The notes under the pieces were generated by a model. The model made no database searches and had not been told where the DNA came from. It was given only the letters and a program-made list of their open reading frames with translations. Source: Bifidobacterium pullorum subsp. saeculare (GTDB lineage Bacteria; Actinomycetota; Actinomycetes; Actinomycetales; Bifidobacteriaceae). Taken from it: a stretch of 64,000 nt of DNA. Positions 18,199 through 29,219 of the stretch are shown here, piece after piece (the first letter of the stretch is position 1; each line of letters starts with the position of its first letter). The stretch lies in NCBI RefSeq assembly GCF_016899725.1, contig NZ_JACLYU010000001.1, positions 1 to 64,000 on the forward strand. The letters run 5' to 3'. A program made the translations under genes and the position numbers.

Positions 18199-19323
18199 AT
18201 GGCTGAATACGACTACGCGCAGGCCATCGGCGAGGCGCGCGCCAAGTACGATTCCATCGCCAAGGCGGTGGACGTCGACCGCCTCAAGGCCGACATCAAG
18301 GACCTGGAGACGCAGGCCGCCGCGCCGGGGCTGTGGGACGACCCGGAGCACGCGCAGCAGGTGACGAGCCGGCTGTCCGCCGCCGAGTCGCAGCTCAAGC
18401 GCCTCGATTCCGCCGCCCAGCGCATCGACGACGTCGAGACGCTCGTCGAGCTCGGCCGCGAGGAGGAGGACGAGGATTCCCTGACGGAGGCGCGCGAGGA
18501 GATCGCCGCGATCACCGCCAACCTCGCCCAGATGGAGATCCAGACGCTGCTCGACGGCGAATACGACGAGCGTTCCGCCGTGGTGACAGTGCGCGCCGGC
18601 GCCGGCGGCGTGGACGCGGCCGACTTCGCGCAGATGCTGCTGCGCATGTACCTGCGCTACTGCGAGCGCCACGGCTACAAGGCCAAGGTCATGGACACCT
18701 CCTACGCCGAGGAGGCGGGCATCAAGTCCGCCACCTTCCAGGTGGACGCCCCCTACGCCTACGGACGCCTGTCGGTGGAGGGCGGCACGCACCGCCTGGT
18801 GCGCATCTCCCCGTTCGACAACCAGGGCCGGCGCCAGACGAGCTTCGCCGCCGTCGAGGTGGTGCCGCTGGTCGAGGCCACCGACCACATCGACGTGCCC
18901 GAGACGGAGATCCGCGTGGACACCTACTGCGCCTCCGGCCCCGGCGGCCAGGGCGTGAACACCACGTACTCCGCGGTGCGCATCACGCATATCCCGACCG
19001 GCATCGTGGTGACCATGCAGGACGAGCGCAGCCAGATCCAGAACCGCGCCGCCGCCATGGCTGTGCTCCAGTCCCGCCTGCTCGTGCTGCGCCACGAGGA
19101 GGAGGCGAAGAAGAAGAAGGAGCTCGCCGGCGACATCAAGGCCAGCTGGGGCGACCAGATGCGCTCCTACGTGCTCCACCCGTACCAGATGGTCAAGGAC
19201 CTGCGCACCGGGTACGAGACCAGCCAGACGCAGGCCGTGTTCGACGGCGACCTCGACGGCTTCATCGACGCCGGCATCCGGTGGCGCCACGAGCAGAAGC
19301 GCCAGGCCGCCGAGGAGGAGTGA
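18199..19323 (+). CDS. prfB: peptide chain release factor 2
   Basis: The product is 374 residues. The peptidyl-tRNA hydrolysis motif GGQ is at 249-251 within [16 protein letters not shown]. The stop-recognition tripeptide SPF ([15 protein letters not shown]) marks it as RF2, which reads UGA and UAA, rather than RF1. The frame is continuous from the ATG at 18199; the programmed +1 frameshift known from E. coli prfB is absent. A ribosome site GCAGGGA precedes it and a TACAGT -10 box lies at 18118. The division genes follow after 66 bases; in actinobacteria prfB commonly sits just before ftsEX. Confidence 0.95.
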   Translation: MAEYDYAQAIGEARAKYDSIAKAVDVDRLKADIKDLETQAAAPGLWDDPEHAQQVTSRLSAAESQLKRLDSAAQRIDDVETLVELGREEEDEDSLTEAREEIAAITANLAQMEIQTLLDGEYDERSAVVTVRAGAGGVDAADFAQMLLRMYLRYCERHGYKAKVMDTSYAEEAGIKSATFQVDAPYAYGRLSVEGGTHRLVRISPFDNQGRRQTSFAAVEVVPLVEATDHIDVPETEIRVDTYCASGPGGQGVNTTYSAVRITHIPTGIVVTMQDERSQIQNRAAAMAVLQSRLLVLRHEEEAKKKKELAGDIKASWGDQMRSYVLHPYQMVKDLRTGYETSQTQAVFDGDLDGFIDAGIRWRHEQKRQAAEEE

Positions 19324-19389
19324 CCCCCAGGAGGCTCTCAGGACCGTGTCGTATGGTCTCCGGGGGGAACGCAAGACGGAAGGGATGAC

Positions 19390-20487
19390 ATGGCACTGAT
19401 CACGCTCGACCACGTCAGCAAGGTCTACCCGAGGGGCACGCGCCCCGCGCTGGACGATGTAAGCCTTGACGTCGACCGTGGCGACTTCGTGTTCCTGGTG
19501 GGGGCCTCCGGCTCCGGCAAGACCACGCTGCTGAGCCTGCTGCTGCGCGAGGAGGAGGCCACCGACGGCGAGATCCGCGTGGCCGGCCACGACCTGCGGC
19601 GCATCACGAACCGCCAGGTGCCGCAGTACCGCCGCACGCTGGGCTTCGTGTTCCAGGACTACAAGCTGCTCAACAACAAAACCGTCTGGCAGAACGTCGC
19701 GTTCGCGCTCGAGGTGATCGGCACCCGCCGTTCCACGATCAAAACGCTGGTGCCGAAGGTACTCCAGACCGTGGGCCTGACGGGCAAGGAACGCAACTAT
19801 CCGCACGAGCTCTCCGGCGGCGAGCAGCAGCGCGTGGCCATCGCCCGCGCCTACGTGAACCATCCGCAGATCCTGCTGGCCGACGAGCCCACCGGCAACC
19901 TCGACCCCACCACCTCCCTGGGCATCATGGAGGTGCTGGACGCCATCAACCGCACCGGCACCACGGTGGTCATGGCCACGCATAACGAGGAGATCGTCAA
20001 CTCGATGCGCAAGCGCGTCGTCGAGCTGCACAACGGCCGCATCGTGCGCGACGAGGAGCACGGCTCCTACGATTCCGCCGAATACTTCCCCGACGCCGAG
20101 GTGGAGGCCCAGGCCAAGCACGCGCTCGGCGGCCGGGCCGACGTTGGCCTGCCCCGGCCCGAGCGTCTCGACACGCTGGAGGCCGTGCAGGCCCAGGGCG
20201 AGGCCCGCGTGGAGGTCGCCGCGCAGGCCGTCGACGCCGTCTCCGCCACCGTCGGCTCCGCGGATGGCGACGCCGGCATCGCCCGCCTCGCCCAGTCCGT
20301 GCACTCCGGCCGCACCGGCCGTTACGGCGAGGCCTTCGCCCCCGTCGAGACGACGCTCACCTGGGGCCGCGGACTGCGGCTGGACGAGCAGGCCGCCGAG
20401 GAGCGGCACGACGGCGGGGACGACGTGCCCGCCCCGCCCCGGCGCGAGGACCAGGCGGCCGAGGACGACAAGGAGGAGACCCGATGA
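19390..20487 (+). CDS. ftsE: cell-division ABC ATPase FtsE with long C-terminal extension
   Basis: The product is 365 residues. The ABC ATPase core fills residues 1-225: Walker [15 protein letters not shown], signature [14 protein letters not shown], Walker [14 protein letters not shown]-loop VVMATHNEE. FtsE with FtsX couples ATP hydrolysis to periplasmic cell-wall hydrolases at the septum. About 135 extra C-terminal residues (Ala/Val/Asp-rich, ending in a charged tail) exceed the usual 225-230 and resemble no domain known to me. It overlaps ftsX by four bases (ATGA), so the two are translationally coupled. Confidence 0.93.
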   Translation: MALITLDHVSKVYPRGTRPALDDVSLDVDRGDFVFLVGASGSGKTTLLSLLLREEEATDGEIRVAGHDLRRITNRQVPQYRRTLGFVFQDYKLLNNKTVWQNVAFALEVIGTRRSTIKTLVPKVLQTVGLTGKERNYPHELSGGEQQRVAIARAYVNHPQILLADEPTGNLDPTTSLGIMEVLDAINRTGTTVVMATHNEEIVNSMRKRVVELHNGRIVRDEEHGSYDSAEYFPDAEVEAQAKHALGGRADVGLPRPERLDTLEAVQAQGEARVEVAAQAVDAVSATVGSADGDAGIARLAQSVHSGRTGRYGEAFAPVETTLTWGRGLRLDEQAAEERHDGGDDVPAPPRREDQAAEDDKEETR

Positions 20488-21407
20488 GGTTCCGCTTCAT
20501 CCTTTCCGAGACGTGGACGAGCCTCAGGCGCAACGTCTCGATGATCCTGTCCGTGACGCTCGTCACCTTCATCTCCTTCCTGTTCATCGGGGCGTCGGGC
20601 CTGCTGCAGGTGCAGATCGCCCAGGCGAAGGGCGTGTGGTACGACCAGGTGGAGGTGGTCGTGTACCTGTGCCCGGACGGTACGAGCCAGGCGCCGTCCT
20701 GCGCCTCCGGCAAGGCGCCCACGGACGAGGAGATCAACGACATCATCGACGTGATCGACAACGAACTGCACAACGAGGTCGCCAAGGTCACGTATGTCAG
20801 CCGCGAGCAGTTCTACAAGGACACGTTCCTCAAGGAATACCCCAACGGCCAGTTCAACGGCCGCACGCTCACCCCGGCCGACATGCAGGCCTCCCTGCGC
20901 CTCAAGCTCAAGGACCCGACCAAGTACCAGGTGGTCTCCGAGGTGCTCTCGGGGCGTGACGGCATCGAGCAGGTCGAGGACCAACGGCAGATCTTCGAGC
21001 CGATTTTCGCGATCATCAACCGCGTGACCATGGTCACGGTGGCCCTGGCGGTGGTGATGGTGGTCACGGCCGTGCTGCTCACCGGCACGACGATCCGCAT
21101 GTCGGCGGCGTCGCGGCGCAACGAAACCGAGATCATGCGGTACGTGGGCGCCTCGAATTGGACGATCCGGCTGCCCTTCGTGCTCGAAGGCGTGATCGCC
21201 TCGCTGCTCGGCTCGCTGCTGGCCGTGGGCACGCTGGCCGGCGTGGTGCAGGTGTTCGTCACCGACTGGCTGTCGCAGTCGGTGCGGTGGATGCCGTTCG
21301 TGGACGTGCGCACGGTGCTGCTGCTGGCGCCGGCGCTGGTGGCGGGCGCGGTCATCCTGTCGGCGCTGGCCTCGGTCATCTCCCTGCGCCGCTATCTCAA
21401 GGCGTGA
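20484..21407 (+). CDS. ftsX: cell-division permease-like protein FtsX
   Basis: The product is 307 residues. One transmembrane helix lies near the N-terminus ([20 protein letters not shown]). A large extracellular domain, about 45-170, includes [16 protein letters not shown], whose paired cysteines may form a disulfide. Three further helices follow at about 180-300, with the FtsX/MacB core [16 protein letters not shown] between them. It is the membrane partner of FtsE, and the extracellular domain should contact the coiled-coil hydrolase encoded next. Confidence 0.93.
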   Translation: MRFRFILSETWTSLRRNVSMILSVTLVTFISFLFIGASGLLQVQIAQAKGVWYDQVEVVVYLCPDGTSQAPSCASGKAPTDEEINDIIDVIDNELHNEVAKVTYVSREQFYKDTFLKEYPNGQFNGRTLTPADMQASLRLKLKDPTKYQVVSEVLSGRDGIEQVEDQRQIFEPIFAIINRVTMVTVALAVVMVVTAVLLTGTTIRMSAASRRNETEIMRYVGASNWTIRLPFVLEGVIASLLGSLLAVGTLAGVVQVFVTDWLSQSVRWMPFVDVRTVLLLAPALVAGAVILSALASVISLRRYLKA

Positions 21408-21426
21408 CGGCATCAGACCGATTTGC

Positions 21427-21432
21427 TATCAT
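21427..21432 (+). promoter_or_regulatory. extended -10 box TGCTATCAT before the CHAP hydrolase gene
   Basis: TATCAT preceded by TGC lies 31 bases before the ATG at 21464. It suggests that the hydrolase gene can also be transcribed apart from ftsEX. Confidence 0.4.
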
Positions 21433-21463
21433 CGGCGGCACACAAGTCAAGGAGGATCGACGG

Positions 21464-22855
21464 ATGAAGCGGTTGCGGTATGCGCGCACGACCATGGGAC
21501 TGGCCGTGGTCGCCGCCATGACCTTCGCCTGTGGCATCGCGGTGGCCGCGGGCCCCGTGCCGCAGGCCGACGCGGCGACGTACAGCGAGCTGCGGCGCAA
21601 GCAGTCGAGCAAATACAACCTGGACGCGCAGCTGGCCGGCGTCAGCAGCAGCCTGGCGGACCAGATCAAGGAGCTCGAGGACCTGTCGACGAACCGCATC
21701 CCCGCGGCGCAGCAAGCCCTCAACGACGCGCAGCAGAAGGCGGCCCAGGCCAAGGACGCCGCGGACGCCGCGGCCGAACGGCTGGAGGCGGCGCGCAAGG
21801 ACCAGGAGGACCTCGAGGCGAAGATCGAGCAGACCGGCGCCGACTACGACGACGCCAAGGAAGCCGTGGCCGAGATGGCCCGCGACAGCTTCCACACCTC
21901 CGACACCTCGCAGCTCATGGCCGTCATCACGAACTCCAATTCCACCGAGGACTTCGTCGGCAAGATGCAGGCCGACGCGGCCGTGGCCCGCAGCAAGGCG
22001 AACGCGGCGAACAGCGCCGCGGTGGAGCTCAACACCTCGATGAACCGCCGCCAGCGCCTCGCGGCGATCAAGGACCAGGTCGCCCAGCTCAAAAGCCAGG
22101 CGGACGAGCAGTCCCGGCAGGCGCAGCAGGTCGCCGCGGACGCGCAGGCCAAGCAGCGCGAGCTCGAGGCGCTGCAGCAGCAGGGCAACCAGCGGCGCGC
22201 CGAACTGGAAAGTCGGCAGGGCGAGCTCAAAAGCGCCGCGGCGCGCGAGGCGGCGGACATCGTGCGCATCCAGTCGGAACTGGCCTCCCAGGCCCAGAAC
22301 AACACCGTCAACGCCGGCGTGAACACCAGCGGCGACTACCGCGGACCGTCCTCGAGCTCCGGCGGCGGCTCGGCGGCGGCGCCTCCGGCCAGCGTGCCTT
22401 CGGGCGGATCGTCGGGCGGCGCCTCGGGCATGAACTACGCGGTGCCCGGCAACTGCCCGGCGGGCTCCGGCTTCTGCTACGGCCATTACACCGGCAACAC
22501 CGTGGGCGGGTCGGCGTACCCCGCCCGGCAGTGCACGCTGTGGGCGTACCAGCGGCGTTCGGCGCTGTCGCTGCCGGTCGGCTCGTACATGGGCAACGGC
22601 GGCGACTGGGACAACACGGCGCGCAGCCTGGGCTACCTGGTCAACGGCACCCCCCACGTGGGCGCGGTGATGGTGTTCGAGCGCGGCCAGCGCGTGAGCT
22701 CCTGGACGGCCAACGCGCTCTATGGGCATGTCGCCGTCGTGGAGAAGGTGCTCGGCAACGGCACCGTGCTGATCTCCGAAGGCGGCACCGGCATGGCCGT
22801 CCAGGGCGCCACGGAGATCGTGAGCGCCGCGGGCCGCTCCTTCATCCACTACTGA
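21464..22855 (+). CDS. secreted coiled-coil CHAP-domain peptidoglycan hydrolase (PcsB/RipC-like)
   Basis: The product is 463 residues. It has an N-terminal signal peptide (about 1-38, with [13 protein letters not shown] and a hydrophobic core ending [11 protein letters not shown]). A long coiled coil, about 40-290, is rich in Ala, Gln, Glu and Lys. A Ser/Gly linker (about 305-330) follows, then a CHAP domain with candidate nucleophile C357 (RQCTLWAY) and H422 ([10 protein letters not shown]). This architecture and the position after ftsEX match hydrolases activated by FtsX in streptococci and mycobacteria. Inferred role: septal peptidoglycan cleavage. AAGGAGGA precedes the ATG. Confidence 0.88.
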   Translation: MKRLRYARTTMGLAVVAAMTFACGIAVAAGPVPQADAATYSELRRKQSSKYNLDAQLAGVSSSLADQIKELEDLSTNRIPAAQQALNDAQQKAAQAKDAADAAAERLEAARKDQEDLEAKIEQTGADYDDAKEAVAEMARDSFHTSDTSQLMAVITNSNSTEDFVGKMQADAAVARSKANAANSAAVELNTSMNRRQRLAAIKDQVAQLKSQADEQSRQAQQVAADAQAKQRELEALQQQGNQRRAELESRQGELKSAAAREAADIVRIQSELASQAQNNTVNAGVNTSGDYRGPSSSSGGGSAAAPPASVPSGGSSGGASGMNYAVPGNCPAGSGFCYGHYTGNTVGGSAYPARQCTLWAYQRRSALSLPVGSYMGNGGDWDNTARSLGYLVNGTPHVGAVMVFERGQRVSSWTANALYGHVAVVEKVLGNGTVLISEGGTGMAVQGATEIVSAAGRSFIHY

Positions 22856-22886
22856 GCGCCGCGGCCGGGAACAGAGGATAGGAACC

Positions 22887-23366
22887 ATGGCCAAGGAACA
22901 GGGCATCAAGCCGGTGACGCAGAACAAGCGCGCCCGGCACGACTATGAGATCGAAGACACCTACGAGGCCGGCATGGCCCTGACCGGCACCGAGGTCAAG
23001 TCCTTGCGCGAGGGAAGGGCCTCCCTGGCCGAAGGCTTCGTGTCCATCGACCGGCGCGGCGAGATGTGGCTGGAACAGGCCAACATCCCCGAGTATCTCA
23101 ACGGCACGTGGAACAACCACATGCCCAAGCGCAAGCGCAAGCTGCTGCTCCACCGCCGCGAGATCGACAAGCTGGCCCGCCAGACGCAGGCCAAGGGCTA
23201 CACCATCGTGCCGCTGAGCATCTACTTCAAGGACGGCCGCGCCAAGGTGCAGATCGCCCTGGCCCGCGGCAAGCGCGACTACGACAAGCGCCAGGCCCTG
23301 CGCGCGGAGCAGGACAAGCGCGAGGCCCTGCGCGCGATGCGCTACGCCAACCGGCGCTCCCGCTGA
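22887..23366 (+). CDS. smpB: SsrA-binding protein SmpB
   Basis: The product is 159 residues. It binds tmRNA and brings it to stalled ribosomes. Family landmarks are [73 protein letters not shown] and the basic tail that mimics the tRNA anticodon stem ([19 protein letters not shown]). It follows the CHAP gene by 31 bases with a GGATAGGA ribosome site. The ssrA RNA gene is not found in the downstream gap. Confidence 0.95.
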   Translation: MAKEQGIKPVTQNKRARHDYEIEDTYEAGMALTGTEVKSLREGRASLAEGFVSIDRRGEMWLEQANIPEYLNGTWNNHMPKRKRKLLLHRREIDKLARQTQAKGYTIVPLSIYFKDGRAKVQIALARGKRDYDKRQALRAEQDKREALRAMRYANRRSR

Positions 23367-23505
23367 GCGCGGCGGGCGGCCATGCGGACCGGCATGGCCG
23401 GCGTGGCCGTCATGCGGACCGTTAACACTGCCGTAGCAGGCGGCTCCCTATCGTCTCAGATATATGCCCGGGCATCTCGCCGGGCATCTGGGAGAGAGGA
23501 AGCCC

Positions 23506-24432
23506 ATGAAGACCATCAAACCGTTCGCCGCCGCGGCCCTGGCCGCCGCGATGCTGTGCTCCGCCGCCGCCTGCGGCACCACCGACTCCTCTGAGGGCAG
23601 CGCCAAGGACTCCGGCTCGTCCACGAGCCAGACGCAGGGCACCGACCTGTCCGGCGTGAAGAAGGACGACGCGATCGCCGCCCTGGTGCCGGATTCCGTC
23701 AAATCCGACGGCAAACTCACCGTCGGCGCCGACACCTCGTACGCGCCCGCGGAGTTCATCGCCGAGGACAACGAGACCCCCGTCGGCTATGACGTGGACC
23801 TCACCAAGGCGCTGGCCAAGGTCTTCGGCCTGGAGCCCGAGACCGTCACCTCCACGTTCGACTCGATCGTGCCGTCCGTGGGCAGCAAGTACGACCTGGG
23901 CATCTCCTCGTTCACCATCACCGACGAGCGCAAGCAGGCTGTCGACTTCGTCAGCTATTACAAGGCTGGCTCCACCTGGGCCGTGCGCAAGGGCAACCCG
24001 GACAAGTTCGACTCCTCCAAGCTGTGCGGCAGGAAGGTCGCCGTGCAGACCGGCACCACGCAGGAGGCCGAGGTGCTCGACGCCAACAAGTCCTGCCCGG
24101 CGGACCAGAAGATCGACGTGATGTCCTCCAAGCTGCAGACCGACGTGACCACGAATGTGGTCACCGGCAAGGCCGAGGCGTTCTACGCCGACTCCCCGGT
24201 GGCCGGCTACGCCATCTCGCAGACCGACGGCCAGCTCGAGGCGCTCGGCGAGGACGTGGGCGTGGCCAAGCAGGGCATCGCCATCAAGAAGGGCGACACG
24301 CAGATGGACGAGGCCGTGCAGAAGGCCGTCACCAAGCTCATGGAGGACGGCACCTACGACAAGATCCTCAAGCACTGGGGCGTCGAATCCGGCGCCATCG
24401 ACAAGGCGGAGATCAACCCGGCCGCCGACTGA
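23506..24432 (+). CDS. polar amino-acid ABC transporter substrate-binding lipoprotein
   Basis: The product is 308 residues. It has a lipoprotein signal peptide with lipobox SAAAC (Cys near residue 24). The SBP_bac_3 fold follows: LTVGADTSYAPAEFIAEDN, GYDVDLTKALAKVFGLEP, DLGISSFTITDERKQAVDFV, GRKVAVQTGTTQEAEVLD and IAIKKGDTQMDEAVQKAV. It captures an amino acid, probably of the glutamate/glutamine or cystine class, outside the membrane. It heads a three-gene operon with a permease and an ATPase. The ATG at 23506 follows GAGAGAGGA; a -10 box TATCGT lies at 23449. Confidence 0.9.
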   Translation: MKTIKPFAAAALAAAMLCSAAACGTTDSSEGSAKDSGSSTSQTQGTDLSGVKKDDAIAALVPDSVKSDGKLTVGADTSYAPAEFIAEDNETPVGYDVDLTKALAKVFGLEPETVTSTFDSIVPSVGSKYDLGISSFTITDERKQAVDFVSYYKAGSTWAVRKGNPDKFDSSKLCGRKVAVQTGTTQEAEVLDANKSCPADQKIDVMSSKLQTDVTTNVVTGKAEAFYADSPVAGYAISQTDGQLEALGEDVGVAKQGIAIKKGDTQMDEAVQKAVTKLMEDGTYDKILKHWGVESGAIDKAEINPAAD

Positions 24433-24500
24433 TGGCCGGAGCGGACGGCGTCCGGCCGGGACCACCCGGCCGGACCATGCGAACGAGTAGATAGGGAACC

Positions 24501-25496
24501 ATGGCAGGAAAGACGGTGGACGGCGAGGGGCTCGACATCCCCGACCGCATCAAGGCGCTGCCGGTGCGGCGCACCGGACCGATCGTGGCGGCCGTCATCG
24601 TGGCGCTGCTCGCCGCGATGCTCGTGCAGGGGCTGGTCGCCAACAAGCGGCTCGACTGGCCGACCGTGTGGAAGTACCTGTTCAACGAGCATGTGCTCGA
24701 AGGCGTGGGCTACACGCTGCTGCTCACCGTCATCTCCATGGCCGTGGCCATCGTGCTGTCGGTGGTGCTGGCCATCATGCGCAAATCCATCAACCCGGTG
24801 CTGCGCGGCGTCAGCTGGTTCTTTATCTGGTTCTTCCGCGGCACGCCGGTGTACACGCAGCTGGTGTTCTGGGGCCTGTTCTCCGTGCTCATCCCCAAGC
24901 TGTCCCTCGGCATCCCCTTCACCGACATCTCGTTCTGGAGCATCGACTCGTCCGTGGTCATCACCGCGTTCAACGCCGCCTGGATCGGCCTGGCCCTCAA
25001 CGAGGCCGCCTACCTGTCGGAGATCGTGCGCGCCGGCCTCGAAGCCGTCGACGCCGGCCAGAGCGAGGCGGCGCAGGCCCTGGGCATGGGACGTTCGCTC
25101 ATCATGCGGCGCATCATCCTGCCGCAGGCCATGCGCATCATCATCCCACCCACCGGCAACGAGACGATCGGCATGCTCAAGAACACCTCGCTGGTGCTCG
25201 CCGTGCCGTTCACCCTCGACCTGCAGTTCCAGACCAACGCCATCGCCAACCGCACGTACAAGCCGATCCCGCTGCTCATCGTGGCCTGCATCTGGTACCT
25301 GGTCATCACCTCGGTGATGATGCTGCTCCAGCAGCAGCTCGAACGGCACTTCGGACGCGGCTTCGACGCGCGCCCGGTCGGGACCAGGGGACGGCGCCCG
25401 CCGTACGACCCGCCGTACCCGGGCAAATCCGAGGGCGAGCCGCATGACGACGTCAGCAAGCTCAACCAGGCCACATTCGTGGGGCTCAACGCATGA
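24501..25496 (+). CDS. polar amino-acid ABC transporter permease
   Basis: The product is 331 residues. It is a HisMQ-type permease with about five to six membrane helices, the first at about 25-45. The loop [31 protein letters not shown] is the EAA motif that docks the ATPase. [14 protein letters not shown] is typical of the family. Only one permease is present, so it probably acts as a homodimer. A basic C-terminal tail follows the last helix. It sits 68 bases behind the binding-protein gene. Confidence 0.9.
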   Translation: MAGKTVDGEGLDIPDRIKALPVRRTGPIVAAVIVALLAAMLVQGLVANKRLDWPTVWKYLFNEHVLEGVGYTLLLTVISMAVAIVLSVVLAIMRKSINPVLRGVSWFFIWFFRGTPVYTQLVFWGLFSVLIPKLSLGIPFTDISFWSIDSSVVITAFNAAWIGLALNEAAYLSEIVRAGLEAVDAGQSEAAQALGMGRSLIMRRIILPQAMRIIIPPTGNETIGMLKNTSLVLAVPFTLDLQFQTNAIANRTYKPIPLLIVACIWYLVITSVMMLLQQQLERHFGRGFDARPVGTRGRRPPYDPPYPGKSEGEPHDDVSKLNQATFVGLNA

Positions 25497-25534
25497 CCGG
25501 GCGACCCACGGCGGACGCAGCACAGGAGGCAGGG

Positions 25535-26344
<810 letters not shown>

Positions 26345-26403
26345 TCCGGTTCGGCCCGTGGCGGACGCACGCCCGGCGTGCGGCGGATGACATCTTCGTT
26401 TGT

Positions 26404-26409
26404 TAGGGT
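26404..26409 (+). promoter_or_regulatory. leaderless promoter of glmS, -10 TAGGGT
   Basis: TAGGGT ends seven bases before the ATG at 26417. That ATG must be the real start, because the next residue is the catalytic Cys. Confidence 0.65.
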
Positions 26410-26416
26410 GGAACGC

Positions 26417-28309
26417 ATGTGTGGAATCGTCGGATACGCTGGAAACGTCACCACTGCGTGCGGCAAGCCGCTAGAAGTGTGCATGCAGGGGCTCAAACGC
26501 TTGGAATACCGCGGCTATGATTCGGCGGGCGTGGCCTTGACCGCCCCCGGCATGGACCATGTGGAGGTACGCAAGAAGGCGGGGCGCCTGTCCAACCTGG
26601 CGGACGACATCAAACGCCACCCGATGCCGGACGCGACCGTGGCCATCGGCCACACGCGCTGGGCCACCAACGGCGTGCCCAGCGATGTGAACGCGCATCC
26701 GCATGTCAGCCGCGACGGCAAGGTCGCCATCATCCACAACGGCATCATCGAGAACGCCTCCCGGCTCCGCCTGGACCTGCAGGCCGAAGGCTACTCCTTC
26801 GTCTCCGCCACGGACACCGAGGTGGCCGCCAAGCTGCTCGGCAAGATCGTGGACACGGTGATCGCCGAGAAAGGCCACCCGGACCTCTTCGAGGCGGTGC
26901 GCCGCCTCGCCCGCATGCTCGAAGGCGCGTTCACGATCCTGGCGACCGACTGCCGCCAACCGGACATCGTGGTGGGCGCGCGCCACGACTCGCCGCTGGT
27001 GGTGGGCCTGGGGGACGGGGAGAACTTCCTCGGCTCCGACGTGGCCGCCTTCGTGGCGTACACCCGCCATGCGATGGAGATCGACCAGGACCGGTGCGTG
27101 TGCGTGAGCGCCACCAAGGTGACGGTCACCGACTTCGAGGGGAATGTGGTCGAGAACCCCGCGACCTATGACGTGGACTGGGACGCCTCGGCCGCCGAGA
27201 AGGGCGGTTGGGACTCCTTCATGGACAAGGAGATCCACGAGGACCCGGCCGCCGTGCAGCGCACGCTGCTCGGCCGCTTCGACGAGCACGGCGACGTGAC
27301 GCTTGACGAGGTCCATATCGACGAGCATGACTTCAAGGCCATCGACAAGATCATCGTAATCGCCTGCGGCACCGCCTCCTACGCCGGCCAAGTGGCCAAA
27401 TACGCGATCGAGCACTGGGTGCGCATCCCGGTGGAGGTGGAGCTGGCCCACGAGTTCCGCTACCGCGACCCGATCCTCACACCGCGCACGCTGGTCGTGG
27501 CGATCTCGCAGTCCGGCGAGACGATGGACACGCTCATGGCGCTGCGCCACGCGCGCGAGCAGGGCTCCAAGGTGCTCGCGATCTGCAACACGCAGGGCGC
27601 CTCGATCCCCCGCGAATCCGACGCGGTGCTGTACACGCACGCCGGCCCCGAGGTGGCGGTGGCCTCCACCAAGGCCTTCGTCGCGCAGATCACCGCCGCC
27701 TATCTGCTCGGCCTGTACCTGGCGCAGGTCAAGGGCGCGATGTTCCGCGACGAGATCCAGCAGGTGCTCGCCTCGCTCAAAGACATGCCCGCGAAAATCC
27801 AGTGGGTGCTCGACACGCAGCCCGAGGCGATTGAGAAGGCCGCCGAGCAGATGGTGGACGCGAAATCCTTCCTGTTCCTCGGCCGGCATGTGGGCTACCC
27901 GGTGGCGTTGGAGGGCGCGCTCAAGCTCAAGGAGATCGCCTACACGTTCACCGAGGGCTTCGCCGCCGGCGAGCTCAAGCATGGTCCCATCGCGTTGGTG
28001 GACGAGGGCGAGCCGGTGGTGTTCATCGTGCCGCCGGAGCGCGGGCGCAACGTGCTGCACGCCAAGGTGATCTCCGGCATCGAGGAGGTCAAGGCACGCG
28101 GCGCGTTCATCATCGCCGTGGCCGAACGCAGCGACAAGGACGTGCAGCAGTACGCGGACGTCGTGTTCTGGCGCCCCGAATGCCCCACGTTGATGAGCCC
28201 GCTTGTGGACGTGGTGCCGCTGCAGCTGTTCGCGATGGACATGGCCAAGCTCAAGGGCTACGACGTGGACAAGCCGCGCAACCTGGCCAAGTCCGTCACC
28301 GTCGAATGA
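26417..28309 (+). CDS. glmS: glutamine-fructose-6-phosphate aminotransferase (isomerizing)
   Basis: The product is 630 residues and makes glucosamine-6-phosphate from fructose-6-phosphate and glutamine, the first step to UDP-GlcNAc and peptidoglycan. The N-terminal glutaminase opens MCGIVGYAG, with Cys2 as the nucleophile exposed after Met removal. GHTRWATNGVP and HNGIIENAS follow. Two SIS sugar-isomerase domains follow (about 310-440 with ISQSGETMDTLMAL, and 480-620 with the EGALKLKEIAYTFTEGFA motif). The C-terminus DKPRNLAKSVTVE is canonical. No glmS ribozyme is expected in this phylum, and a leaderless start excludes one here. Confidence 0.97.
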   Translation: MCGIVGYAGNVTTACGKPLEVCMQGLKRLEYRGYDSAGVALTAPGMDHVEVRKKAGRLSNLADDIKRHPMPDATVAIGHTRWATNGVPSDVNAHPHVSRDGKVAIIHNGIIENASRLRLDLQAEGYSFVSATDTEVAAKLLGKIVDTVIAEKGHPDLFEAVRRLARMLEGAFTILATDCRQPDIVVGARHDSPLVVGLGDGENFLGSDVAAFVAYTRHAMEIDQDRCVCVSATKVTVTDFEGNVVENPATYDVDWDASAAEKGGWDSFMDKEIHEDPAAVQRTLLGRFDEHGDVTLDEVHIDEHDFKAIDKIIVIACGTASYAGQVAKYAIEHWVRIPVEVELAHEFRYRDPILTPRTLVVAISQSGETMDTLMALRHAREQGSKVLAICNTQGASIPRESDAVLYTHAGPEVAVASTKAFVAQITAAYLLGLYLAQVKGAMFRDEIQQVLASLKDMPAKIQWVLDTQPEAIEKAAEQMVDAKSFLFLGRHVGYPVALEGALKLKEIAYTFTEGFAAGELKHGPIALVDEGEPVVFIVPPERGRNVLHAKVISGIEEVKARGAFIIAVAERSDKDVQQYADVVFWRPECPTLMSPLVDVVPLQLFAMDMAKLKGYDVDKPRNLAKSVTVE

Positions 28310-28334
28310 CGGGGGTGTCCGTGGGCCGGGGGCT

Positions 28335-28410
28335 GCCGGGATATTCGTTTTCAGACCGTAAAGACTTGGCCAGAGCGGCCCGGAGCGTGTCTGAAAACGA
28401 ATATCCCGGC
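28335..28410. repeat. long perfect inverted repeat (22-bp arms) after glmS
   Basis: The arms 28335-28356 and 28389-28410 are perfectly complementary over 22 bases, including GATATTCGTTTTCAGAC, and enclose 32 bases. Weaker pairing extends outward through GGGGCT and AGCCCC. The A/T-rich arm core differs from the surrounding base composition and there is no T run, so a small mobile or processing element is as likely as a terminator. Confidence 0.7.
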
Positions 28411-28458
28411 AAGCCCCTTGCCCGGGTGCGTATCGTGCGTCAGTCAGGGGGCCTGAGC

Positions 28459-29202
28459 ATGGGGCACCGGTATGTGACGGAAGAGCCGTCGATTCCGTTC
28501 GAGCTCGAGGTGCTCTACGAGGACGCGGCGATCATCGTCGTCGACAAACCTCATTTCCTGGCGACCACGCCACGCGGCATGTGGTACCGGCAGACCGCGC
28601 TGATGCGTCTGCGCGAGGCATACGGCGAGCCGGGCATCGTCCCGGCGCACCGGCTGGACCGCGCCACCGCCGGCGTCGTCGTATTCGTGCGTGACCCCGC
28701 GCTGCGCGGCGCCTACCAGATGCTGTTCCAACGGCGGCAGACCGCCAAGGTGTACGAATGCGTGGCGCCGTGCGCGCCCGTGCGCACGCCGGGGACCGGC
28801 ACCGTGCGGCGGCTGGAACCGCCGCGTCCGTTCCCCCTGGTGCGCCGGTCCCGCATCGTCAAGATCCGCGGACGCCTTCAGGCGCAGGAGGAGCCGGGCG
28901 TCGTGAACGCGGTGACCCGCGTCGAACGGATGGAACGCGTGCCGGCGGCCGGCACCGGCACGGCCGGCGCGCCGATGCTGGCGCGGTATGTGCTCAGGCC
29001 ACGCACCGGCAAAACGCATCAGCTGCGGGTGCATATGAACGCGCTGGGACTGCCGATCGAGGGGGACGACCTCTACCCGGTGGTGCGCGACCGCGCGGTC
29101 GACGACTTCAGTCAGCCTCTGCGGCTGGTGGCACGCAGCCTGGAGTTCTCCGATCCGGTCACCGGCGGGATGCGCCGGTTCGTCTCGCGTATGCCGCTGT
29201 GA
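28459..29202 (+). CDS. RluA-family pseudouridine synthase
   Basis: The product is 247 residues. The catalytic motif is HRLDRATAGVVVF, with the Asp that attacks uridine C1'. VLYEDAAIIVVDKPHFLATTP and GKTHQLRVHMNALGLPIEGDDLY are also diagnostic. No S4 domain is present at the N-terminus. This subgroup is common in actinobacteria; whether rRNA or tRNA is the target cannot be told. The start at 28459 (MGHRYVTE) is the first ATG after the inverted repeat, and a TATCGT -10 box lies about 27 bases before it. Confidence 0.88.
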   Translation: MGHRYVTEEPSIPFELEVLYEDAAIIVVDKPHFLATTPRGMWYRQTALMRLREAYGEPGIVPAHRLDRATAGVVVFVRDPALRGAYQMLFQRRQTAKVYECVAPCAPVRTPGTGTVRRLEPPRPFPLVRRSRIVKIRGRLQAQEEPGVVNAVTRVERMERVPAAGTGTAGAPMLARYVLRPRTGKTHQLRVHMNALGLPIEGDDLYPVVRDRAVDDFSQPLRLVARSLEFSDPVTGGMRRFVSRMPL

Positions 29203-29219
29203 GGCGGCCGGTCGCGGCC

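Noticed and set aside
18199..18290. Programmed frameshift in prfB
   Set aside because: The frame is continuous from the ATG; there is no in-frame UGA near codon 26.
17932..20409. 825-residue open frame on the minus strand opposite dapD, prfB and ftsE
   Set aside because: It lies antisense to three clear genes, is made of His/Val/Gly/Arg-rich sequence with no domain, and is a product of high GC in the third codon position.
23367..23505. Gap after smpB considered as ssrA (tmRNA)
   Set aside because: Too short, without a tRNA-like acceptor end or a proteolysis-tag frame.
26345..26416. glmS ribozyme upstream of glmS
   Set aside because: The gap is too short and the promoter lies directly in front of the start codon.
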